This document shows, one piece after another, positions 1 through 9,626 of a DNA stretch of 64,000 bases. This DNA is from Paratinospora sagittata. Taxonomy: Eukaryota > Streptophyta > Magnoliopsida > Ranunculales > Menispermaceae. The position numbers were made by a program, and so were the translations under genes. The stretch spans positions 37,898,198 to 37,962,197 of the forward strand of contig CM069592.1 of the NCBI GenBank assembly GCA_035771175.1, given 5' to 3'. Below the pieces are notes generated by a model. It was not told the DNA's origin. It searched no databases and saw only the letters and a list, made by a program, of their open reading frames with translations. How positions within the stretch are numbered: position 1 is the first letter of the stretch; each line of letters starts with the position of its first letter.

Positions 1-1911
1 TTGCCATAGAAAGCAAATCCACTCACATTGGCCAAACAAATGATTAGCACATTCACCCTCCTTGCACATCACACAACAATTAGGAGACGAAACACGAAAA
101 TGAAATCATTTTTGCATTATATCAGCCATATTAATCTTCCTATGCAAAAGAGACCACCCATCTATTCTGATATTCCTCACTCATGCCTGCTGCCATATAG
201 TTTTGAAAGCAGCAGGTCAGATGTGAAGACAAATAGTTTTGCGGATGCTCAGGGCGGAAGAGCTGTATTTGATGCCTCACACTCATTGTCAGGTTCAGAT
301 GAAATACCAGAAGAGTTCAATTATGTTGCCAAGCCATCTAAAGGCAGATGCCTATCTCCAACTTATCCGACCATTCCAACATTGCTTCAGGTCAGATGAA
401 AAGGTACCAGCTGTGCCACACTTGAATCCAACTTATGTTTCTGTCAAGTCTGGTCCTGCAGGATCAGTTGATATGTCGTTTATGGATAAATCTGGCGGAG
501 AAAACAATAGGGCCAATAGCAGAGGCAGGTCCAGCCCTTTGAAAAGACTACTGGATCCACTATTGAAGCCCAGGGCAATCAACCGCCGGCATTCTCATGA
601 ATCAACGTTAACACATGGTGCCTGGAAATCATCTGAAGAAACATTAGATTCTTCTAAAGTTACTCCTATCAAAAGAAATTTGTATTTGTCAAGTTCCAAC
701 CCAACCTGCACCGATGGTTCACATCATGCTGAGAAGCACGAGATGGTGGGGCAAGCTCTTCCCTCTGAAAGTCACAGTTAAGGATGGAAAAAACAATGAA
801 AAAAACAAGTATGTCAGGGACGTATGATTGCAGCTGGATTTACACATTCTACTCCTTTCATAAACTTAAAAAAGAAAAGTGGAGGGTGGATAAATCAAGG
901 AAGCAAAGGTAAAAATCATGACTATGAGCCTAAAGTGGTTGGCCAAATGAAAGTTTCTTGCCCTCAGTACCCCGAGTCAACTAAACACAACTCCAAGGAT
1001 CCATATATATTAAGGGAGTTTGTTTTGTTTGGTATTGAGCAAAGACAAGCTTTTAAGAACATTGAGGATTTCCAAACATGCAATGAACTTGCAGCAATGT
1101 GGTCAAGGTCCCAAAACACACCTCTGGAAATTTAAGTAGTGATGGATGGCTTAGTGCCAACTATGAAAATGTTGCAGAGACGGAGTTTTCCTGAATGTTT
1201 TACTGATGAGAAAGGTTCCAGCACCTCAAAGGAAAATCCACAGAATGAGCTGTGTATAAGAAGCCAAAGCCTTTCTAGTACTAGAGTAATATTTATATTG
1301 CCAAGTGGTGTCCATGGATTGCCAGCCGAAGGAATCCCTTCACCTTTAATCAACCATGGAGATTGGTGGATCATCATGTGATTGTGGAGGTTGGGACATG
1401 GGCTGCAATCTAAGAATTCTTGCCTGTGAGGATCAAAGTAGCAACAATTCTAGTTCGTCCAATGCTTTTTGCTGGCCAGATCATTTTTTGTCCTTTTCTT
1501 TGAGGTAATGATTTAGCTCTTTTATATGAGTTTCGTGTGTATATTTTCTCTATCTCCTTTGTGCAAATGCTTTTCTAATAACTTTGATTGTCCTTCTTTT
1601 ATGTCTCCACAGGGAGGCACAGCTCAGGAAAGAAGACCTGCCTTCATGTTGGGCACTCCAAAGGGTGGAATATGCTCTGTGAGTTTCAATGCTTCGATCT
1701 TATCAGTACAATCATTCTCCATCTGTGCAGCATTTTTGCATTGCACAAAGCTAGCTGAACTTTCTGAAGTGAGTAACCTGATCGAAGACAGTTTCACAAG
1801 ACTTCATGTCAGCTATAAATAGCAGAACAAAGATTCCTATTCGAGTAGAACCAGATGTTCCTCCAACCTATATCCCTTTTCCACCTCTTTCTCTAGTTGG
1901 TAGAGTATAGC
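1..1911 (+). pseudogene. DUF3527-family gene, frameshifted remnant (left end outside window)
   Basis: The conceptual translation keeps landmarks of the plant DUF3527 family, whose biochemical role is unknown to me. In order these are SPLKRLLDPLLKPRA near 535-575, YTFYSFHKLKKKSGGWINQG near 838-900, VVGQMKVSCPQYP near 938, FVLFGIEQRQ near 1018, ILPSGVHGLPAEGIPSPLI near 1298-1350, CDCGGWDMGCNLRILAC near 1379-1432 and, after a plausible intron (about 1506-1612), RPAFMLGTPKGGICSVSFN then PPTYIPFPPLSLVGRV near 1863-1908. No single frame holds these together. The frame changes or stops near 399, 779, 826, 1135, 1355 and 1820. The last conserved motif is followed directly by TAG. Repeated frame loss along the whole length points to a decayed copy. 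Clustered assembly indels are possible, but other genes in the window read cleanly. Confidence 0.75.
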
Positions 1912-2542
1912 AGCTCAGAATATATGAGGAACACAAGTTGTTGTTGAAGGAATTTTAAGACCTGAAGGCTAGAAAGATGATGATGAGACTGTCCACATAC
2001 TACTTGTGTATTAGTTCCTGTATGAAGAAATAATCTATGTGTCAAATACTGTCTTATTATTAACAAAGTTAATAAAAGATGCCCTGCATAATTATAATTC
2101 AGAATGATGGACAATAAAATTGGAAAGATTATTCTGTGAGTGAGGAAATGAAAGGACAGTTGATTCAGTCAAGAGAAGTAAAAATGATCAAAATGAACTT
2201 TCTATGTAATTAAGTTTGATATTCTGTGAGCTATGGATAAAAAGCATTTCAGTTTAAGATTTCGGTGAAGGAAAACAGCAGCAGGATTGCAAAAATATTT
2301 CTGATAATCGAGGCTGTTTCATTTCTGACAAATGGTAGTTGGGAAGACTTCCTTGTTTAGTGGTTTGTTTCCAAGGTGGATGGGTTAAAACATGTCCTCC
2401 TTTCTTCTATACTAGGCTCACAATTGAGGGAATTGTTCTACTAAATTGTGTCCAAGATGTTAATATAATTGGGAACCTAGTTCAACTCAAACCTTTGGTA
2501 CCCTACATTCATGTGGACATAGCTCTGTGATATAGCTGGCAA
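1912..2542. other. Intergenic, no gene seen
   Basis: I see AT-rich sequence with only short, unsupported ORFs. The first 200 bases could be the former 3' UTR of the DUF3527 remnant. Confidence 0.5.
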
Positions 2543-3186
2543 TAGGAGTGTTCATCGAGACTGACCAAATCGAAAAATCAAACCAAACTGATGTGATTGG
2601 TTATATTTGGTTCGGTTTTTGGTTTAAGAAATGAAAAAACCGATCAGTTCGGTTCAGTTTTCGGTTTAGACATTGAAAAATCGATTTTAACCCGAACCGA
2701 ATTGAACTTGAGGGTAATATTGTTATTTCTCCTATAACCCTAAGCTTTAAATATGTAGGAACATGATTAAAATATTTTTTGAACTTGCTTTTAATTTGTA
2801 TTTGTTTAACTATTGGATACTTGAAATTGGATGTGCAGGTACATAAAAAAATTGCCTTAAGAAAGGCTTTGAATAGAAAACATGTAGAAATTTTTCATGT
2901 CAATCTCTTTTAGTATTCCTATTATTGAATGTAATAATGTATTTTGTGTTTTAATTGTAATGATAGAACTATATATTATATTCTTCAAAGTATTGAATGT
3001 GTTTTGAAAAGGTAAAATAGTGTTAAATATAAGATTTATAACTGTAAAATTGGCGTAACTAACCAGATCAACCTAAACCGAACCAATTCGGTTCAGTTTG
3101 AGTATTAGTTCGGTTCGGCTTCGGTTCGGCTTCGGTTTCAGAAAACCCAACCCGAACTAAGTTCGGTTCGGTTCGGTTTGCACACT
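2543..3186. mobile_element. hAT-like non-autonomous element rich in CGGTT/AACCG
   Basis: The two ends carry many copies of CGGTTCGGTT-type words on the right and their AACCGA-type complements on the left, so the ends can pair over more than 100 bases. The left end starts AGGAGTGTTC and the right end finishes GCACACT, giving a short imperfect terminal inverted repeat. The flanking 8-mers CTGGCAAT and CAGGCAAA match at 6 of 8 bases, which suits an old hAT 8-bp target duplication. No transposase is encoded. A related element lies at 35.03 kb. Confidence 0.55.
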
Positions 3187-3832
3187 CAGGCAAAGCCTTT
3201 GTAAATCATTAATTCCTTCTTGTACTAAATGTATCAATTGACTGCATTTGTACACGGTCCTTTATGTAGCTGGCAGCATGTAGTGCTTATTATGTGGCTC
3301 TTACATGGATAGTGTATGAACCTGTCGTCTTTCATCCCCAAGGTATCTAATACAGATACTTGCTATACCTTAACTCTGACCTTAGATAGACTGATCTTCT
3401 AACTTCTAGGGTCTAACTGCCTGATGTAGATGTTCTAAGTTGCAGATTGTAGTACTAACATTTGATTGATGCTGATGAAGTTAAGAGAGCAGAAGAAAAT
3501 CCATGAAGTATTGCTTCTGATATTGGAAACTTTACAAACCTCAGCAGATTGCGAAAGTGTTGAAGACAAAGTAGCCCCATTCACTTCAGAGCCATGAATA
3601 GTTACTTTCATGACCTTGTAAATAAACATGGGATGGTCTTTGCCTTTTCATCTTAATGTTGTGTTATGTTTTTTGATTATTGAGGCAGAGAAAAATGATT
3701 GGGTCTCTTAATACCAAAACATCATGGAAAGCCTTTTTTTATTTATTTATTTATCTCATATCATATTGTGTTTCAAATATGATATGGGAAAAGTGAATAC
3801 TGAAACCATGAAAACCTTCATAGACAAGCCAA
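3187..3832. other. Intergenic, no gene seen
   Basis: No ORF or RNA gene is supported here. The stretch includes a short ATTT-rich tract near 3736-3752. Confidence 0.4.
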
Positions 3833-3940
3833 GAGTCCTCGGATCATATCTTATTCCATTGCGGTTTCGCCAAAGCTGTGTGGAATAAGTGGAGGGATAG
3901 CCTTTACAGAAAACAGGTTCCCCCCATCGAGCAGCTTTGA
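3833..3940 (+). mobile_element. LINE fragment: reverse-transcriptase zinc-binding (zf-RVT) motif
   Basis: An open stretch of 35 codons reads ESSDHILFHCGFAKAVWNKW and then stops at TGA. This matches the (S/T)-x-D-H-(L/I)-x-F-H-C-x-F-A-K-x-V-W motif of the zf-RVT domain at the C-terminal end of plant L1-type LINE polyproteins. No reverse-transcriptase core is recognisable nearby, so this is an isolated relic, unrelated in position to the larger LINE at 9.7 kb. Confidence 0.6.
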
Positions 3941-4344
3941 ATGCTTCTCATTGTGTCATCTTGATGGGTGGTCAGCTTCTTCAAAGGAAATTGGTAGTGT
4001 GTCTGACGTTTCTAATGTTTGGGATACATCACGGTTCTTGGCATGTACACAGGTCTGATGCTACAAATTGGCTGGGGGTTTCACGTTTGGGGACTGATCA
4101 TCAATAAATTATTCTTGTTTCTCCCCCCACCACACACACACACACCAAAAAAAAAAGAAAAAGACAAGCCAAGGGGCATAAATCTTTATCTCCCGAGTTG
4201 TTAGCTTCTTGGATTAAACAGATGGGGTAAAGTTTTCTTTCCATCAATCTTTTTAGTACAATTTCTCCCATGAATAGTGAAATACAAGTATAGATATTAG
4301 ATATTATAGCTCACTCAATGTAACAATTCTGAAACAAACCCTTC

Positions 4345-5628
4345 TCATTCATGAGTCTGATTTGAAGCCGCATCGAAAGATTTTCTCCTCACCAATAGGC
4401 AGGTAATCTTTTCTGGCTGAGCATGTGTATTATCAAGAGTACACAGCACAAAGTCAGGCCGGTGGAGTGCTAGGTTCAGCCGGTCTTCCCCTACGACCAA
4501 ACCAGTTGCATCAAGAAGAACATGCCACGAGTTCCTATGAGCCTCAGACACCCAATGCATGGAATACCGGGTTCCATTCACATCAGCAGGATAAGAGAAC
4601 AGCCCTTTAGGTGTGTGCTTACATTTCCTTCTGAAGTATTGACTAAGTTGTGATCCCTTAATCCTCAAATCTAACCAGGTTTCTGGTGCTGGAATCACCT
4701 TTGAGTCCTTGTAACTTGCAAACTCTTTTATGCAGTCCACTTCCTCGGCTAGGATAGTCATGTAGAAATTGCCCCGGAAAAAAGGGTAGCTTTCTCCTAC
4801 TAGCATCATGGCAACCTTGTAAGTAGGAGTGAACAAAACTAGGTAGTCTTCCTCAGATAATCCACAGTGTTTCAAGACTTTGTTCCGAGCTTGGATTTCG
4901 GGGATTGAGATGAAGCTTCCTGGGAAGGAGGACTTCTCGGTTAGGATATCAAGTAGCCTTGAAGGCTCTAGTTGTGTTTTGTCAAGATCGGGTAGATTTC
5001 CACCGTAGGAGGGGGAGGAAGACTCTCTAAAGCTACTCCGAGGCGACTTTCTTGTATTATCGGTGGTAGTCTCGGAGGATTCCTCGTTAATAGAAAGCCT
5101 ATCGAGATCATTTTTGTCACTTTCTTCAACAAGGCCGTAGGAATATTGCGGGTATTTTGTAAACACGTACTGTTCAACATATTGCATTTCGCTTGGTGTG
5201 ATCGGGCCTGACCACCTGATGAGATCAAGACCATGCAGTTGCGATATGGCTTCAGCTACCAAGTGAGCAGGGATCACTGTATGTGCTTTCTGTTCATACC
5301 AAGATTTTGTTAGAAGTTGCAAAAATTAGGAAGAAAACCAATCAAAACCAGTAAAACCATATGAAAATGCTAAGGATTTACATTTACAATCATACTGCTT
5401 GGTCTTCCATTTTGTAGTGGTGAGTTTGGTATCTTACTGAAGAGTGATTCTTCGACTTCGGCTTCTACCATATCCTATATTTTGACAATTTCAATATTAT
5501 AAATGAAGAAATTTGATCTGTAGATCAGTAAGCAAAAATACATAAAAGATCAATCTGGGTCGAGTGTTCTAATCAAATACCTTGGATCCTGAACGCAGAA
5601 AAATCTGTTCTTCGACGTTTCTCCCCAT
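4345..5628 (-). CDS. NifS/MOCOS-fold (PLP-transferase-like) protein lacking the usual PLP lysine
   Basis: Three exons join in frame: 5628-5581, 5474-5382 (or to 5388; two donors GTAAAT six bases apart) and 5289-4345. The product is about 360 aa. The N-terminus is MGRNVEEQIFLRSGSKD, followed by EVEESLFSKIPNSPLQNGRP. The middle has IRWSGPITPSEMQYVEQYVF, and the last 200 residues look like the catalytic fold of molybdenum-cofactor-sulfurase-like proteins (GLFSYPADVNGTRYSMHW, then NSWHVLLDATGLVVG). The Asp of LLDAT corresponds to the residue that contacts the PLP ring nitrogen. At the position where relatives have S-x-(H/Y)-K, this protein reads CTLDNTHAQP, with Asn in place of Lys. I therefore infer a non-catalytic or altered member of the superfamily. 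It resembles an uncharacterised conserved plant family. The coding frame is intact. The 5' UTR region contains an (AT)n tract and GA-rich sequence. Confidence 0.85.
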
Positions 5629-5669
5629 ACAACCTCCAATCTTCAATTGCTCATAAATTAAGTCCTGAG

Positions 5670-5698
<29 letters not shown>
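5670..5698. repeat. (AT)n microsatellite
   Basis: About 14 AT units lie in the presumed 5' leader of the NifS-fold gene. They are followed to about 5860 by a purine-rich GA/AAG tract on the + strand. Confidence 0.95.
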
Positions 5699-5700
<2 letters not shown>

Positions 5701-7090
5701 GAAAACTTATTAGAAAAAAGAAGAGGAAAGTGAAGAAAAAAGAGGAGGAAGAGAAGACCAAGCCAAGAGGAAGAGGAAAGGAAAAAGAGTAGTAAGTGTG
5801 AAGAATCAAAAGGTAGAGAGGGAGAGAGAGACAGGAAGAGAAGACCAAGCCAAACCAAAGAAAACTTTTCTTGTTGCATGAGTGTATCCATATGGGGGGT
5901 ATTAAAGAAGTTGAAAAGGGCCCCAAAAAGAAGACAAGTAAACCAACAATGACAACAACAATGTCTACAGCAGAAAACCTCCTAACAGTAAATCACTGCA
6001 TCACCGTAACCATGGTTCGAAACCACAAACTGAGTCTAGCCCGAGTCTCTGCGTTCCAACTCGCCGCTACTCAAACACAGGTAAACACTTCATACCTTGT
6101 TATAATTCACAGGTTCAGTAGCCTATGCTAAGGAAAATATACTTGGTCAAATACACAACCAAAACCAGGTAATCCCATATGCAAAAACAGTGTATTATTA
6201 TTATTTCTTTTGTTTGCTTAGATTTGAATTTCCAAGAAAATCTGTTTAATTTACTTTTGGGTGTATAATATTTCCAGCCATATAATTTTTTTTTTCTCCT
6301 TGCTCTGACAGCTTATATCCTTCTAATCTGATGAGATATTGCTTGGGCTAGTTGCAAACTCATTCAACATTGAAACTCACCAAGGTACCTTGATTACAAC
6401 CATTTATTTGGCTTAAGTTCAAGTCAAGATGAAAGAAAAACCAATTTTTAAATGCCCACTATGAAATGGCAACAACCCAATAGAAATTTTCTATTGGAGA
6501 TGCTTAGTCATCTACATGGTTTTAAAATTTTAAACGGAAAGTGACCGTTTGAGGAGGATAGGCAGGTAGGGTTTGGTTTGGGACCCATTCATGTATTTAA
6601 AGTCTTTAAAAATATTTAGAAGGCGTGGGAATCTTTTTGGCTTTGAGAGGGACCGGTCTTGGAGTCAGCCTAAGACACACTTGAGAAAATGGTAATTTAA
6701 GAGTCAATAACAAAACCAATAGCTCAACAACTTTGAGGCTTGAACTTCAAACCTTAACAAAAAAAAGGTCTGATATTTACAAATGGTTAAAACTCAAAAG
6801 CCATAGCTATTAAGTGAAAGCTTCGCATAAACTATTAGTAACATTCTTAGATTTTGCAAAATCTGACAAGTGTATCTGGAAGTGTCTCTTAAGCTCTTTC
6901 AAAGTTTGTGATCTAAGGATGGTCCGTACATTTGATACAGCAAATGAATTGCCTATTTTGTCATTCTTCATATTTCTCAATGTATTGATGTCAAAATACA
7001 TTAAATGTTCTAAAGCAGTGTGATTTTAATTGGGGGGAGGAAGCGAATTCATGTATCTGATCCATGTAGTTGGATAAAAGACTTCGTTGA
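5699..7090. other. Intergenic, no gene seen
   Basis: There is a purine-rich tract to about 5860 and then AT-rich sequence. ORFs here (for example 5871-6131 and 6814-7023) show no family similarity that I recognise. Confidence 0.4.
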
Positions 7091-7650
7091 TTTTTTATTA
7101 TATTTTTTTTTTAGTAGATAGAAAATATAACTTGTTCTAATTTGTGCGGTCTCAGTCCTATTTCTTGAACTCACTAATCCCTATATTGATTGAGATGGAC
7201 AACAATAACCCGTCAGTGGCGTGAACATCTCTTGAGCCAAGTTTGATAATTTGTCGCTTTAACCCAACATGTATTCACATCAAAGTAGCCTTTAGCTTTT
7301 ACAGGTGTCCTTCTGCTATGTGTTTATTAAACTACTAACTTTCGTGACTCGATCTCGTGACCCGTTCAATGCCTGATTTTTTTTTTTTTTTTAGTAGATA
7401 GAAAATATAACTTGTTCTAACTTGTGCGGTCTCAGCCTCATTTCTTGAACTCACTAATCCCCACATTGGTTGAGACGGACAACAATAACCCGTCGGTGGC
7501 GTGAACCTCTCTTGAGCCAAGTTTGATAATTTGTCGCTTTAACCCAACACGTACTCACCTCAAAGTAGTCTTTAACTTTTACAGGTGTCCTTCTGCTATG
7601 TGTTTATTAAATTACTAACTTTCGTGACTCGATCCCGTGACCCGTTCAAT
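7091..7650. repeat. 280-bp tandem duplication beginning in a poly(T) tract
   Basis: The word AGTAGATAGAAAATATAACT occurs at 7113 and again at 7393, and the similarity continues to CCCGTTCAATGCC at about 7370 and 7650. The two units have equal length and differ by scattered substitutions only. On the minus strand each unit ends in an A-rich tail and contains the motif CAACCAATGTGGGG/CAATCAATATAGGG, which resembles sequences common in plant retroelement ends. It may be an A-tailed retroposon that was tandemly duplicated. Confidence 0.85.
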
Positions 7651-8084
7651 GCCCTTCAACGTTGGCAACCATATGCACCAATGCCTTATTTGGCTAGTCC
7701 AGTTCAGTTGAGTTCAGTTGAGCCCTAGAGTTCAATTTTCACAAAAGCTATAAAAATGTATTTATCTTGGAAGCCACGCAACAAGGTTGGTGTGGCAAAA
7801 TTGGTCAAACGAGTCTAATGCCAATGAGATATCTGCAACTGCAAAAAGGAAAAGAATATATTGCATTTATCTTTTGAAATTTTTACTAGCCTTTACATTA
7901 CACCATGTAACAATTCTTAGAAAGCTTTTTTCACTCTCACCCTCTTTATAAAACATTCACTTCTTTATTCTATGCCCTCCTTTGTTTTTTCCTTAACAAA
8001 ATTTTCCATTATCTCTTTTTATGAATACCTTTCTTTTTCCTTTTTTTACTGTAATAGAAAAGTCAAGTGTGGCCACCCCAATTC

Positions 8085-8246
8085 CTTGATTATTATTAGA
8101 TGTTATTGCTTCAATATCTGAGTAACGATCTGAGTTCGAGTCTCCTCACTCATACAATAACGTCTTAAAGTGTTTGTGGTTGTACCCCAGGAGACTAATA
8201 AGGTGATCCTCTGATACCCTTGACCTCAAAAAAAAAAAAAAAAAAA
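8085..8246 (+). mobile_element. SINE-like A-tailed retroposon
   Basis: A Pol III B-box-like stretch (GATCTGAGTTCGAGTCTCC near 8128) lies about 100 bases upstream of a run of 18-19 A residues. This is the layout of a tRNA-derived plant SINE. No clear target duplication was found, so boundaries are approximate. Confidence 0.45.
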
Positions 8247-8615
8247 CTCATATGAGTAATGATAATTTCTCAAAATAACAAGGTAAATCTCAGTATATAA
8301 AAAATGAAAATACCAGTGTTTTATTAAAAGGAGAGTAAAAAATATTAAGAAAAAAAAGGGATTTGGCTGTTTATGATCTGTATTACAGAACAAGCCAAAT
8401 GGGCTAAAATTATTCTCTGCAATGATCAAGCATTAGGGTGGTTTGTTTTGTTCTCCTTTCACCTAATAGGTTAATGGAATTATTTAAATGTCGGTTCAAC
8501 CAATGCTTGATCAGAAAGATTAAGTAATTAATTGGCTTTAGCAGTGGAGGAAGTGAGGTTGGGTTAATTAAATAAATTAAGTAGTTTCCTATCATATTAA
8601 TATCTAAATCCAATT

Positions 8616-8724
8616 ATCATGGTTGGAGTGGTTTGATATTTTTTCACCTTTTCTATATGCGGTTCCAAGTTTAAGTCTCCTTAATGATATAATACAGTTG
8701 TTATTTAAAAAAAAAAAAAAAAAA
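8616..8724 (+). mobile_element. Short SINE-like A-tailed retroposon
   Basis: GGTTGGAGTGGTTTGATA resembles an A-box region and GGTTCCAAGTTTAAGTCTCC a B-box region. They are followed by a short body and 18 A residues. This may be the same general type as the element at 8.1 kb. Confidence 0.45.
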
Positions 8725-8929
8725 CTACAAACAAAGTTTAATTTGATCAAAATATAAATATAAATATAAATGCACCAAAAGGGTTTTTTTTTTTCCTGTA
8801 GAGGGTGGGTGGGGGGAAGATTAGTATACAAAGAATACAATTTTTTATTATTAATATATGATTTACAACATAAATCTTGACTTGGAATAAGATTTAGACC
8901 GACCATTAATAATTAATTCAGAAAATATG

Positions 8930-8951
8930 TATATATATATATATATATATA
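8930..8951. repeat. (TA)n microsatellite
   Basis: About 11 TA units in intergenic DNA. Confidence 0.9.
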
Positions 8952-9626
8952 TTAGAATTGATGATTTACAGCACTTGCACCTTATTGGAGCTCTTTCATT
9001 AATTTCAACTCCTCTTTGCTACCCCAAAAGAAGAACACAAAAAATTAAAGGCACTTTGACTTTGACCATTCTTATTTAAAAACAAACAACTGTATGCTGT
9101 AAATTGGCACAATTAAAAAAATTTAAGTTGATTAAAAAAAAAACAATAAGAATAAGCCATTTATGGCACATGAGATTGCTAATAAATTTCTAGTGCTATA
9201 AAAAATAATGTGCTTTCCCACATATTCTACAATGATTGAAAGCTAGTAAGACAAGAGGCAAATACCATTTGGTATTTTCCAACAAATGGCACAAAATATT
9301 GGGATATGCTTTATACCTTTTAATATCATAATTTTTCATTTTTATTTTTAAAGGATAACCTTATCTTGGATATGGTTTATTATTGGTATCTACTTTCAAG
9401 AACCTTCTAAAATATTAGGAATAAGGTCGTGACAAGGAAGGTATCAGATGCTCTTAATTAGGATATTCCCTTAACAAAATAAAAAATAAAAAATGAATGC
9501 CCAATATGTTATACATTAATAAAACCTAAATTATAATAAAAGATATGGTTTTATGATGATATATGTACATCAAATGTGATTATTATCAGTTCATTTTATA
9601 ACAAGAATCATGGGTCGAATTAGTTA
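8952..9626. other. Intergenic, no gene seen
   Basis: AT-rich sequence without supported genes or repeats. Confidence 0.4.

Noticed and set aside
5871..6131. 86-codon ORF upstream of the NifS-fold gene
   Set aside because: It lies in the divergent upstream region, has low-complexity Thr/Lys text and no similarity.
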